From: Robertmurraya dakarensis
GTDB taxonomy: Bacteria; Bacillota; Bacilli; Bacillales; Cytobacillaceae
DNA length: 64,000 nt
Reading direction: 5' to 3'
Assembly (NCBI RefSeq): GCF_900156875.1
Contig: NZ_LT707409.1
Coordinates: forward strand, 780,113-844,112
This document shows, one piece after another, positions 8,583-16,697 of the stretch. The notes beneath the pieces were generated by a model. That model ran no database searches. It saw only the letters and a list, made by a program, of their open reading frames with translations, and was not told the DNA's origin. Position 1 is the stretch's first letter. Each line of letters begins with the position of its first letter. A program made the position numbers and the translations under genes.

Positions 8583-9841
8583 GAAGAAGGGCATTACCTT
8601 TTCTTCTATTTTCAATGGTTTTTCTCCTTACTGGTTGTTGGGATAAAAAGGAGGTAGAAGAGCGGTCTTATGTAGTCGCGATTGGTCTGGATCTTCCTAA
8701 AGGTGTTGATCTCGAAAAGGAGCAAGCTGTAGATGTCACCTTTCAATTTTCCAATCCCAAATTAAATGTTAAAGGAGCGAATCCGGCAGAGGGAGCAGAA
8801 ATGGAGGATATTATCACATTAACAGCACCAGACTTCGTAACAGCGAGAAACATGGCTAATTCATTTGTCACAAGGGAAGTTTCCTTTAGTCATAATAAAG
8901 TATTAATTATATCCGAAGAGTTAGCAAAAACGGAGATCTTTTACCGAATGCTAAGTACCGCTTTTAAAGACAGAGAGATGCGAAGAGAAGCAAATATTAT
9001 TGTCACTGAGGGAAAGGCTTCGGAATTCATTTCAAAAAATAAGCCTGAAATGATGGTAAGACCTCATCGATACTACCAATTTTTGATTGATCGTGCAACC
9101 GAGACGGGGATGGTTCCAGAATCGACAATTAACCGTTTTTTTGCCATAACAGATGGTGATGCGGATCTTTTTCTGGCTATGTACGGTTCTTACGATAAAA
9201 ATAATAAGGAGACCGGCTTCCAAGATGAAGATCAATATATAGCAGGTCAAGTACCAAAGAGAGGAGGAAATCCCATACAACTAATTGGGTCAGCAGTATT
9301 TAAGGAAGGGAAAATGATCGGCACACTGACAGGTGAAGAAACAAGAATCACAAGATTTCTTGATAATACTGCAGAACTTAGGGATTTATTCTCAAGCTTT
9401 CAAGATCCATTGGACAAAAGATATAAGATAGCAGTGAGGCTGAAGCAAACAAAAAAATTAAAGGTGAAAATTAAAAAAAGGAACGGCCCTCCTAAAATAG
9501 AAATAACCTATCCGCTTGATGTGAAAGTCTTATCGGTTCCCAGCATGATTAATTATGCAGACAATCTAGAAAACCAAGAAAAACTAAAAACAGCACTAAA
9601 AAACAAATTAAAAGAGAATGCCGAGAATCTTATTGAAAAGACACAAAAGGAATTCAAAGGTGAGCCGTTTTATTGGTCCTTAAACGTTCGTCCTCTATTT
9701 GATACTGTTAAAGAATACGAAGAATGGGATTGGATGAATAAAAATTATCCTCTTGCTGATATTCATATAACGATGGATGTGAATATCGTCGGGTTCGGTA
9801 AGCAATTAAAAGAAAGTAATATCGAAAAGGTACGTGATTAA
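8579..9841 (+). CDS. Spore germinant receptor C subunit (GerC family lipoprotein)
   Basis: This 420-aa lipoprotein begins with the signal MRRRALPFLLFSMVFLLTGC, whose lipobox LTGC marks Cys20 for diacylglycerol attachment. The body follows the GerC pattern: WDKKEVEERSYVVAIGLD right after the lipid anchor, FSHNKVLIISEELA in the middle domain, and a C-terminal domain ending in a long helix-rich segment (KTALKNKLKENAENLIEKTQ). It sits on the outer face of the spore inner membrane with A and B. The ATG overlaps the gerB stop (ATGA), which fixes the start; an upstream in-frame ATG lies inside gerB. Confidence 0.95.
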   Translation: MRRRALPFLLFSMVFLLTGCWDKKEVEERSYVVAIGLDLPKGVDLEKEQAVDVTFQFSNPKLNVKGANPAEGAEMEDIITLTAPDFVTARNMANSFVTREVSFSHNKVLIISEELAKTEIFYRMLSTAFKDREMRREANIIVTEGKASEFISKNKPEMMVRPHRYYQFLIDRATETGMVPESTINRFFAITDGDADLFLAMYGSYDKNNKETGFQDEDQYIAGQVPKRGGNPIQLIGSAVFKEGKMIGTLTGEETRITRFLDNTAELRDLFSSFQDPLDKRYKIAVRLKQTKKLKVKIKKRNGPPKIEITYPLDVKVLSVPSMINYADNLENQEKLKTALKNKLKENAENLIEKTQKEFKGEPFYWSLNVRPLFDTVKEYEEWDWMNKNYPLADIHITMDVNIVGFGKQLKESNIEKVRD

Positions 9842-9843
9842 CG

Positions 9844-10002
9844 GTGCAAATAGTCTTTTGGATGGTCATTTTGTTCGGTACTGGTTATAGTCTTTGGTAC
9901 TCCTATTATTTAATGAAAGACAAGAACAAATTAGGCTCATTTGGCATGGCATTAGTTGGGTTACTAATAGGTGTTTTGTCTTTTATGATAAGATTAAAGT
10001 AA
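9844..10002 (+). CDS. Small two-helix membrane protein of the ger operon (D-type)
   Basis: A 52-residue frame starts with GTG only 2 bp after the gerC stop. It encodes two membrane helices (QIVFWMVILFGTGYSLWYSY and MALVGLLIGVLSFMI) joined by a charged turn (KDKNK), and ends at the operon terminator. Some Bacillus ger operons carry a fourth gene for such a D protein that modulates germination. The position and topology fit, although sequence conservation in D proteins is weak. The second ger operon in this window carries an analogous gene at 62546-62758. Confidence 0.65.
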   Translation: MQIVFWMVILFGTGYSLWYSYYLMKDKNKLGSFGMALVGLLIGVLSFMIRLK

Positions 10003-10039
10003 CTTTATATTTGATTATTAATGAAGTTTTAGAAAAGAG

Positions 10040-10069
10040 AGCGATTGTCCAAAAGGGGCAGTCGCTTTC
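10040..10069 (+). terminator. Terminator of the first ger operon
   Basis: Stem AGCGATTGTCC / GGGGCAGTCGCT around AAAA, followed by a short T-rich stretch (TTTCT). Confidence 0.65.
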
Positions 10070-10271
10070 TGTGCTAAAGGACCAAAATAGCAACAAGGGA
10101 ATAGGATCTTTTATCACTTAAAGAAGATAAAGTTCAACATGCATATGCAGAATATTTAGAGGAATTAAAGTGAACAGTTTTTTGAATTAACGGGTGCGTT
10201 TGTATAATAAGTCAAATAGGTGAAGAAGTACATTTTCTTTTAAGCAAAATTTCCTTTTCATTTTCTACGGA
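10070..10271. other. Intergenic stretch with a probable gene remnant
   Basis: A short frame ending in TGA at about 10171 reads DKVQHAYAEYLEELK with no start codon, so it is probably the tail of a lost gene. Nothing else is recognised before the hairpin at 10272. Confidence 0.3.
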
Positions 10272-10323
10272 GTTCCTAAGTTTTTAGTACTATTTAATGG
10301 TTTCAAGACCATAAACTAGGAAC
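10272..10323 (+). repeat. Nested inverted repeat in the sleL leader
   Basis: Outer arms GTTCCTAAGTTT / AAACTAGGAAC enclose a second hairpin ATGGT-TTCAAG-ACCAT. It lies just upstream of the sleL ribosome site and has no T run, so an mRNA structure or operator is likelier than a terminator. Confidence 0.5.
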
Positions 10324-10338
10324 AAGGGGTGAAAAGGA

Positions 10339-11604
10339 ATGAGTGTTCATGTTGTCCAGTATGGGGAATCTTTGTGGCTCATTGCAAATCAATATCAGGT
10401 TCCGATTTCTGCTATTATTGAAGTGAATGGTTTGCCTTCTGCAAATGCCATTATACCTGGTCTTGCGCTTTACATTCCAGATGAAGGAAGGCTGCAGATA
10501 AGACCTTATTTGGTCAAAGCAGGAGATACGATTTGGCTTTTGTCAAATCGTTTTAATACCTCGGTGGAAGCTATCGTGCAGGCGAATCCCAGGAATGATC
10601 TGAATCAATTATATATTGGCCAAAGGCTCCTGATCCCAACACCGTTGAAGCCCGAGATCGAAACGCTGGGATTTATTATTCCGTATTCACCACAAGATAG
10701 CTTACCTTTTCTTCGCACTTTAGCTAATTCACTTACGTATGTGGCAGTAGTATCTTATTCATTTACCACAGAAGGGTATGCTTATTTGTTATTAGATGAC
10801 ACAGAGGTCGTTCAGGAAAGCAATCGGCTCGGTGTCACACCTCTTTTAATGATTCGTAATTTTACATCCGAGGGTTTTAATGCTGAATTAGCCGGGAACG
10901 TGTTTGCTAATCCAGTCTATCGGAGAAATTTAATAGATAGTTTAATACGGTTTGTGAATGAAAAAGAATATGGCGGAGTGTCATTGGATTTTGAATTTAT
11001 TCCTCCTGCACGAAGAAGAGAGTTTACTATATTTTTAGACGAATTAAAAGCTGCTCTGGGTACGCGCATCCTGCATGTGAATGTCCATGCAAAAACAGAA
11101 GACCTGCCAACGAATCGGATTGTAGGAGCCTATGACTACCGTGCAATCGGAGAGATTGCAGATGTGGTAGCGGTTATGACAATAGATTATGGATACCCAG
11201 GCGGTCCGCCCGACCCGGTAGCACCGTTGTGGTGGATGTACCAGGTTGTCCGGTACGCAACGAGTTTAATTGATTCACGTAAGGTACAAATTGCTTTTCC
11301 ATTGTATGGCTATGATTGGAGGGTAAGCGATAATACGACCACGGCCTTATCCGTTAATGGCGCACAAAACCAAGCAATCTCTGCTGGCACAGTGATTCAA
11401 TATGACCAGGCAGCTGCCTCGCCATGGTATCGATACTGGAAGGGGATGGAAGAGCATATTGTTTGGTTTGAAGACATTAGGAGTTATCAGGGAAAATACA
11501 ATTTAGTAGATGAATATCGATTGTTAGGTGTAACATACTGGCATACGAACCTGTCAGCACCGCAGAATTGGGCCTATTTAAATAATCATTTTACTGTTAC
11601 GTAG
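10339..11604 (+). CDS. sleL: Spore cortex-lytic N-acetylglucosaminidase, LysM-LysM-GH18 (SleL/YaaH type)
   Basis: SleL cleaves cortex peptidoglycan fragments during germination and is bound to the spore coat/cortex. This 421-aa protein matches the family length. It has two LysM modules, residues 2-46 (VVQYGESLWLIANQY) and 53-99 (YLVKAGDTIWLLSNRF), followed by a GH18 barrel at about 107-418. The barrel motif GGVSLDFEFI places the likely catalytic Glu at 219, with Asp217 two residues before. There is no signal peptide, as is usual for proteins made in the mother cell. Start ATG 10339 follows AAGGGGTGAAAAGG. Fragments of a second copy lie at 5668-5731 and 16461-16592. Confidence 0.92.
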   Translation: MSVHVVQYGESLWLIANQYQVPISAIIEVNGLPSANAIIPGLALYIPDEGRLQIRPYLVKAGDTIWLLSNRFNTSVEAIVQANPRNDLNQLYIGQRLLIPTPLKPEIETLGFIIPYSPQDSLPFLRTLANSLTYVAVVSYSFTTEGYAYLLLDDTEVVQESNRLGVTPLLMIRNFTSEGFNAELAGNVFANPVYRRNLIDSLIRFVNEKEYGGVSLDFEFIPPARRREFTIFLDELKAALGTRILHVNVHAKTEDLPTNRIVGAYDYRAIGEIADVVAVMTIDYGYPGGPPDPVAPLWWMYQVVRYATSLIDSRKVQIAFPLYGYDWRVSDNTTTALSVNGAQNQAISAGTVIQYDQAAASPWYRYWKGMEEHIVWFEDIRSYQGKYNLVDEYRLLGVTYWHTNLSAPQNWAYLNNHFTVT

Positions 11605-11606
11605 AG

Positions 11607-11630
11607 CAACCGGATCAGGTTGTTTTTTTT
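11607..11630 (+). terminator. sleL terminator
   Basis: CAACC-GGATCA-GGTTG stem followed by eight T, starting 3 bp after the stop codon. Confidence 0.8.
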
Positions 11631-11698
11631 CTGTAATCAGGAACTGTGCGTTCTTTGAATAGTGAATTATAAGTGTTATATTTTGAAAGGGTGATAAC

Positions 11699-12130
11699 AT
11701 GAATATTAGAAAAAACAAGAAAACAGAAGTAAATAAATTAGTACATATATGGTACGAAGGATCCTTAATAGCACACGACTTTATTGATAAGGATTATTGG
11801 AAATCACAGCGAAAGGAGATGGAAGAAAAATATATCCCATTGTCTGAAACCTATGTGGTAAGTAACGGAAATGATATTGTTGGCTTCATATCAATGGTAG
11901 ATAACTATTTGGCTGCATTATTTATAGATGTGAAGCATCAAGGCAAAGGATATGGAAAAGCATTACTAAGTTTTATAAAAAGTCAAAGGGAAAATATTCA
12001 ATTAAAAGTGTACAAGAAAAATGATCATGCGGTTAATTTTTATTTAGAAAATGGATTTGAAATAAAAGAGAAATTGTTAGATGAACAGACCCTCGAGGAA
12101 GAATTTTTAATGGTACGGAAAAAGAGCTAA
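11699..12130 (+). CDS. GNAT-family N-acetyltransferase (YjaB-like)
   Basis: The 143-aa product has the acetyl-CoA binding loop of GNAT enzymes as HQGKGYGKALLSFI (consensus Q/RxxGxG/A) at about residues 80-95. The C-terminal NDHAVNFYLENGFE motif is typical of the fold's last helix. The N-terminal IWYEGSLIAHDFI and ALFIDVKHQGKG resemble E. coli YjaB and relatives of about 145 aa. Substrate is unknown. ATG 11699 follows GAAAGGGTGATAAC. It is a single gene after the sleL terminator. Confidence 0.85.
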   Translation: MNIRKNKKTEVNKLVHIWYEGSLIAHDFIDKDYWKSQRKEMEEKYIPLSETYVVSNGNDIVGFISMVDNYLAALFIDVKHQGKGYGKALLSFIKSQRENIQLKVYKKNDHAVNFYLENGFEIKEKLLDEQTLEEEFLMVRKKS

Positions 12131-12243
12131 ATACCGTTTTGTTAGTTAGGTTATTATATAAATATACCAAACCTTTAAAGGACATACTCTTGTAGTGAGT
12201 AGCAGACGTAACTATATGGTAAAGAATCGACATTCATTAAACA

Positions 12244-12270
12244 AAAAAGACAGATATGAATCTGTCTTAA
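12244..12270 (-). terminator. Terminator of sda (minus strand)
   Basis: AGACAGAT-ATGA-ATCTGTCT stem; on the minus strand it is followed by TTTTTTG. Confidence 0.75.
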
Positions 12271-12298
12271 GCAACTAGCACATATTGGGATGGTTAAG

Positions 12299-12457
12299 CT
12301 ATCCCATTTTTTGATAATAATTTTTCTCTTTAAGATGATGTTGTATACTTCTGCGCTTAATTTCGTCTAACAATAAATTTATAAAAGCATTGTCTAACTG
12401 GTGTTCTACTGCATTTCGATACGTAGATATTAATAATTCATCGGTTAATTTTTCCAT
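12299..12457 (-). CDS. sda: Sporulation histidine kinase inhibitor Sda
   Basis: A 52-residue frame on the minus strand begins MEKLTDELLISTYRNAVE and has the core FINLLLDEIKRRS, very close to the Sda signature (KLSDELLIESYxxA, then DFIxLIExEIKRRS). Sda is a helical hairpin that binds the sporulation kinase KinA and blocks Spo0A activation when replication is perturbed. The C-terminal tail HHLKEKNYYQKMG is slightly longer than in B. subtilis. A GGGGC ribosome site precedes the ATG and a terminator follows. In B. subtilis, DnaA controls sda; no clear DnaA box is seen in the 200 bp upstream here. Confidence 0.92.
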   Translation of the reverse strand: MEKLTDELLISTYRNAVEHQLDNAFINLLLDEIKRRSIQHHLKEKNYYQKMG

Positions 12458-12798
12458 TATAATAGCTAGCCCCTTTATTATAAAAATATTTTTTATGGTA
12501 GAAAATTAAACGCAAATATATTATCTGAATTTTTGTTCAAAAATTAAATAGATTCGACAAAATTTTTAAAAATAAATTTTCTATTCATTTGATCCCACGC
12601 TGTTCGAAATAATTTTTTAAATAGGGCTACTTTACTGTAACAAGGAACCAGCGCCTATTGCTATTTTTGGACCATTAAGTGGAAGTATCTGAAGACTCTT
12701 GTATGTTAAAATAATAGGATTCACTATTGAGAGTAAAGAGTAAGAGGTACATCATATCGAATCCGTACCACGTAATGTCTTTTCGGGGAGGGCTTACT
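12458..12798. other. AT-rich divergent intergenic region between sda and nagZ
   Basis: Very AT-rich and without a gene. GTATGTTAAAATAATAGG at about 12700 contains a possible -10 (TAAAAT) for nagZ. No good DnaA box (TTATNCACA) is visible on the sda side. Confidence 0.4.
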
Positions 12799-14058
12799 AT
12801 GAACAAGCGTATCACCATTTTAATCATCAGTGCTATCGCCGTACTTGGGATGGCTTTCTTTTTCATCCCATTTGATGATAATACAAAAGATAAACAAATA
12901 GACGAACAAACATCGTTGCATTTAAATGAAAAGATTCAGGATCCGGAATCAGGGGTGAACAACAAATTCAACTTGATTAGCGACACGAGGTTGAGCCTTG
13001 ATGAAAAAATAGGACAAATGATTTTCAGCGGAGTCGATGGCACGGAGATGACCGATGAGACAAAAAGAATTATTCAGAAGTATCATGTTGGAGGTATTAT
13101 TTTATTTGGAGATAACGTCAAAAGTATCACTCAAACTGTCAACTTTTTAAATGAGCTGAAAACTGCAAATGCGGACAACCCTTACCCATTGTTGCTGGGC
13201 GTTGATGAAGAAGGTGGAAGGGTGACAAGAATGCCTGATGAAGCAAAAAGCTTACCTTCGAGTCGTTCGATTGGTGAGTTGAACGATTCTAGTCTGTCAT
13301 TTGAGATCGGTTCAATACTCGGTGAACAGATGAAAGCACTCGGTTTCAATTTGGATTTCGCGCCTGTCCTAGACGTTAACAGCAATCCGGATAATCCTGT
13401 TATCGGGGATCGTTCATTTGGTAACAATCCGGAAGTCGTTACAGAGTTGGGGATCCAGACAATGAAAGGAATCCAGAATGAAGGGATTATTTCAGTTATA
13501 AAACATTTTCCTGGACACGGGGATACGAGCGAGGATTCCCATTTGGAACTTCCGAAGGTCGATAAAAGCTACGATGAGTTGTCAAAACTAGAACTTGTTC
13601 CATTCAAGAAAGCTATTTCGGAGAATGCCGATGTTAGCATGGTTGCACATATTTTGCTTCCAAAAATTGATGAAAAATATCCTGCATCCATGTCAGAAAA
13701 GATAATCACGGGTATTTTACGGGAGGATTATGATTTTGATGGTGTTGTGATTACCGACGACTTGACGATGGGGGCAATTACGGATCATTATAATGTCGCT
13801 GATGCTGCAGTACAGACAGTGAAAGCGGGTGGAGATATATTACTTGTTGCACATGATCCAAACCTGATTGCCACTGTTTTTGAAAAATTGAAAGCAGCAG
13901 TTGAAGCTGGAGAAATAAGCGAGAACAGGATAGACGAGAGTGTCGAACGCATCACAAATTTGAAAGCAAAATACCAGCTTTCAGATGAAAAGACGCCAGC
14001 ACCCGATTTCCAATATATCAATGAGAAAGTGGAAGCGATCATGCAAAAAATATCCTAG
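12799..14058 (+). CDS. nagZ: Beta-N-acetylhexosaminidase, GH3 family (NagZ type)
   Basis: This 419-aa enzyme removes N-acetylglucosamine from muropeptides in peptidoglycan recycling. An N-terminal hydrophobic segment (ITILIISAIAVLGMAFFFI) anchors or exports it, as for the Bacillus extracellular NagZ. GH3 landmarks are DEEGGRVTRMP, GDRSFGNNPEVV, the signature KHFPGHGDTSEDSHLELP containing the His-Asp general acid/base pair, and ITDDLTMGAI with the nucleophile Asp. The C-terminal half of the long Bacillus NagZ/YbbD (about 640 aa) is absent, so this is a single-domain version. ATG 12799 follows GGGGAGGG. Its neighbour 1.3 kb away, SleL, also acts on GlcNAc linkages. Confidence 0.9.
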   Translation: MNKRITILIISAIAVLGMAFFFIPFDDNTKDKQIDEQTSLHLNEKIQDPESGVNNKFNLISDTRLSLDEKIGQMIFSGVDGTEMTDETKRIIQKYHVGGIILFGDNVKSITQTVNFLNELKTANADNPYPLLLGVDEEGGRVTRMPDEAKSLPSSRSIGELNDSSLSFEIGSILGEQMKALGFNLDFAPVLDVNSNPDNPVIGDRSFGNNPEVVTELGIQTMKGIQNEGIISVIKHFPGHGDTSEDSHLELPKVDKSYDELSKLELVPFKKAISENADVSMVAHILLPKIDEKYPASMSEKIITGILREDYDFDGVVITDDLTMGAITDHYNVADAAVQTVKAGGDILLVAHDPNLIATVFEKLKAAVEAGEISENRIDESVERITNLKAKYQLSDEKTPAPDFQYINEKVEAIMQKIS

Positions 14059-14093
14059 TGGAAGAAACTTTCTATAATTGCAGGCAGTAGAAC

Positions 14094-14118
14094 GAGGAGT
14101 TGTCATTGTGGCAGCTCC
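14094..14118 (+). terminator. Hairpin after nagZ
   Basis: AGGAGTTGTC / GGCAGCTCCT stem with a 5-nt loop. The T run is poor, so termination is uncertain. Confidence 0.4.
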
Positions 14119-14278
14119 TATTGTTATGGAACTTAAAAACAAAATTTCTTAGGAGTTAATGCGTACTCTATTTGTATTTTCGATTTTTTTTTTTTGAAAG
14201 TGTGAAATGATTTGTAAGTTAAACCCGTTATACTTGTTGAAAGAGTTAATTAGTGAGCGGGTAGGAGGTTAATAAGAA

Positions 14279-14848
14279 ATGGAAGAAGAAAGGCAATGGA
14301 TAGAGGAAGTGCTGTCGGGCAATAAACAAGCCTACGCACAAATTATTAACAAATATAAAAATCCATTATATGCAACGATTTTAAGAATGACAGGAAACCA
14401 GCAGGATGCAGTTGATTTAGTTCAGGAATCCTTTATCAAAATTTATCGTCAGCTTGAAAAGTTTGATGGAAAAGGCTCTTTTTCAAGTTGGATGTATCGA
14501 GTAGCCATCAATCACTGTATGGATGAATTCAGAAAGAAGCGTTTTAAAATGGAACAGGTTGAAGTAAAAGAAAACGATGTAAAGGATTTCCATCATCCCG
14601 AAGTGATCTTTTTAAAGAAAGAGAAAAATAGACAACTAGAAAAACTAATTGGCAGCCTTCCAGAAGATGAACGAATGATACTTCTCCTCCGATATGTGAA
14701 TGAGCAAAGTTACAACGAAATCAGTGAATTCATGAATCTTTCTGTAGCAACCGTAAGAAATAAACTTCATCGTGCGAAGAAAAAATTAAGAGAAACGATC
14801 AATGAGGAAAAAGGGGGATATTTTCATGAAATGTCCAACGAAGGATAG
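14279..14848 (+). CDS. ECF-type RNA polymerase sigma factor
   Basis: The 189-aa protein has region 2 (residues 20-90: DAVDLVQESFIKIYRQL, then SFSSWMYRVAINHCMDEFRK), which binds core polymerase and the -10 element. Region 4 (about 118-175) holds LPEDERMILLLRYVNEQSYNEI plus the helix-turn-helix ATVRNKLHRAKKKLRE. ATG 14279 follows GTAGGAGG. The downstream gene overlaps by 23 bp and encodes a zinc-binding anti-sigma protein, so the pair is a trans-envelope signalling unit. ECF operons are usually autoregulated; I could not place a confident ECF promoter in the 220 bp upstream. Confidence 0.93.
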   Translation: MEEERQWIEEVLSGNKQAYAQIINKYKNPLYATILRMTGNQQDAVDLVQESFIKIYRQLEKFDGKGSFSSWMYRVAINHCMDEFRKKRFKMEQVEVKENDVKDFHHPEVIFLKKEKNRQLEKLIGSLPEDERMILLLRYVNEQSYNEISEFMNLSVATVRNKLHRAKKKLRETINEEKGGYFHEMSNEG

Positions 14849-16433
14849 ACTGGAACAATGGTTTGATGGGTTTGAACAAGTCGATGAACTCATTCAAACA
14901 CATGTAGAAACTTGTCAAGAATGTCAGCAAGTCATCAAGATGTACGCAGAAGAACAAGAATTGATTAAGGAGACGCTCAACATCCCAACATTACCTGATG
15001 ATTTTACCATTGGAGTGTTAAATCAACTTGAGCCATATGAACAAAAGAAAAGGAAGAAGAAATGGAAAATGGTGCTGCTTCCAGCCGCTGCTTGTGTACT
15101 TGCTGTGGGATTAACAACCACTTTGAATCCTAGTTTTGCAGAATGGATTGGTGGATTTTTTACTACTGAACAAGTTGATGAAGGGTTAAGAATGGCTTCT
15201 GAATCAGGATTAACAAAGCGTATCGACCAAGAAGTAACGGATCAAGGAATAACCTTTAAAGTAGAGGATGTATTAGCAGACACTTCAAGGGTTGCGTTAT
15301 CTTATCAAGTTGTAAAGGAAAATGGTAAAATACTTAATCCTCTATTAGAAAATAGAGATGGGAGAAATGTGATTTCAGCTTATGATCAAGATGGAAATGA
15401 GATTGATGGGTTTGGAATGAGTTGGTGGGCTGATGCGGATTACGGGTTGATCGAATTTTCCTTACGGGGGCTTGAATCAATTGATTCACTTACGATTAAG
15501 TTTGAGTTAACAGAATTAAATGGAAAGACAGGAAACTGGCAATTAGATATCCCGATTGATTTAAAAGAAATGAAGGAAATGACAACGAAGGTCGTTTTAG
15601 AAAATCAGAATACGAGTGATCACGGGGTAGGGATTCACTTAAAAGAAGTTCAATTTGCCCCATCTTCAAATGAAATTATGTATGATACGTATTTCACAGC
15701 TGAAGAAAAAGAGAAAGTGGAAGCACAAATTCAGGAGTTAGAAAATACGATTGGGAACAGAAATATTTTTACTTTTGCAAACTATGGAACAGCTATTCAG
15801 TATCATATTGAAAATAAGGAAGGAAAGACTTTGTATCGTCATAATATCTTCCAAGATCAAGGCCATCCAAGTGATTCTGGAATTATGCAAGGAACTGGTG
15901 AAGATACGGAGGAGCTTGGTTACATGAAATGGAATGAATCATTTATTCCTCAAAAAGAGGAAGAACAGCTTACTTTTGTTCTTGATGGGGTGATAAAAAC
16001 GGTCCCATCGGATTTTTCAATAAAGGTTAACCCGAAAGAATTAAAAAGGCATCCTCTATCAATTGAATATGAAGGGAATTTTATCACCATTAAAAAGGTG
16101 GATATGCAGACGGACTTTTCGTTTCAAAAGAAATTTCCTCCAGTTGAAACACAACAAGTTTTAACCATTGAGATGGAGGGTGGGAAGGAAGTTCCGTCAT
16201 CAGACCTGGTATCGTGGGCAATCGTTGATGATAAGGGAGAGACATATGAAGCTTTTCACAGCGGGTCCATTCTTGATGAGAAAGATGAAAATGGCCGTTA
16301 TAAGACAAATACGAAGCTTACCATATATGGAATGAAAGAGATACCTAAGGAACTCACTTTACATTTGGTATCTGTGACGCGCTATGAAGAAGTAGATAAA
16401 GAATGGAAAGTCCCGTTATATAAAGAGTCTTAA
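14826..16433 (+). CDS. Membrane anti-sigma factor with zinc-finger N terminus and DUF4179/DUF5643-like extracellular domains
   Basis: The 535-aa protein begins with a short anti-sigma zinc finger (CPTKDRLEQWFDGFEQVD, then HVETCQECQQ, the Hx3CxxC arrangement), which should hold the sigma factor encoded just upstream. One membrane helix follows (MVLLPAAACVLAVGLTTTL, about residues 80-100), then about 430 extracellular residues. These contain DUF4179-like (GGFFTTEQVDEGLRMASESG) and immunoglobulin-like segments. ATG 14826 lies inside the sigma gene after AAAGGGGG. A stress signal sensed outside, or regulated proteolysis, would release the sigma factor. The ligand is unknown. Confidence 0.88.
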   Translation: MKCPTKDRLEQWFDGFEQVDELIQTHVETCQECQQVIKMYAEEQELIKETLNIPTLPDDFTIGVLNQLEPYEQKKRKKKWKMVLLPAAACVLAVGLTTTLNPSFAEWIGGFFTTEQVDEGLRMASESGLTKRIDQEVTDQGITFKVEDVLADTSRVALSYQVVKENGKILNPLLENRDGRNVISAYDQDGNEIDGFGMSWWADADYGLIEFSLRGLESIDSLTIKFELTELNGKTGNWQLDIPIDLKEMKEMTTKVVLENQNTSDHGVGIHLKEVQFAPSSNEIMYDTYFTAEEKEKVEAQIQELENTIGNRNIFTFANYGTAIQYHIENKEGKTLYRHNIFQDQGHPSDSGIMQGTGEDTEELGYMKWNESFIPQKEEEQLTFVLDGVIKTVPSDFSIKVNPKELKRHPLSIEYEGNFITIKKVDMQTDFSFQKKFPPVETQQVLTIEMEGGKEVPSSDLVSWAIVDDKGETYEAFHSGSILDEKDENGRYKTNTKLTIYGMKEIPKELTLHLVSVTRYEEVDKEWKVPLYKES

Positions 16434-16435
16434 GA

Positions 16436-16461
16436 TTGGGTTGCTGCGGCAGCCCTTTTCC
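16436..16461 (+). terminator. Terminator of the sigma/anti-sigma operon
   Basis: GGGTTGC-TGCG-GCAGCCC type stem followed by TTTTCC, immediately after the stop. Confidence 0.6.
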
Positions 16462-16592
16462 TGGAGTACGGATATGATTGGAAGATAAGTGTTGTTACAA
16501 TCACGGCTTTATCCGTTAATGGTGCGCAAAACCAGGCAATCCTGGCTCAGACAGTGATTCAATTTGATCATGTGGATTATTTCCTTACATAA
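16461..16592 (+). pseudogene. Decayed C-terminal fragment of a SleL-like GH18 gene
   Basis: An in-frame stretch of 43 codons reads EYGYDWKISVVTITALSVNG, then AQNQAILAQTVIQFDH. It aligns with YGYDWRVSDNTTTALSVNG and AQNQAISAGTVIQYDQ of the intact sleL (10339-11604, residues about 323-355). Nucleotide identity is high as well. There is no upstream part and no start. It begins directly at the preceding operon's terminator. With the 3' tail fragment at 5668-5731 it shows that a second sleL-like gene existed and was broken up. Confidence 0.75.
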
Positions 16593-16653
16593 CAGATTTA
16601 GAAGATTGAATATTTATGAGGATTACTTAACCAAGCAAATAGCATGAAAAAAG

Positions 16654-16697
16654 CTTTCAGAATTAGCTGGAATTAGCTAATTCTGAAAGACTTTTTG
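16654..16697. terminator. Bidirectional terminator
   Basis: Stem CTTTCAGAATTAGCT / AGCTAATTCTGAAAG (15 bp) around GGAATT, with A/T tracts on both sides. The stop codon of the minus-strand transporter gene lies within it. Confidence 0.85.

Noticed and set aside
9894-10121. 75-codon frame overlapping the ger operon end
   Set aside because: It is out of frame with the better-supported 52-aa D-type gene and reads through the operon terminator.
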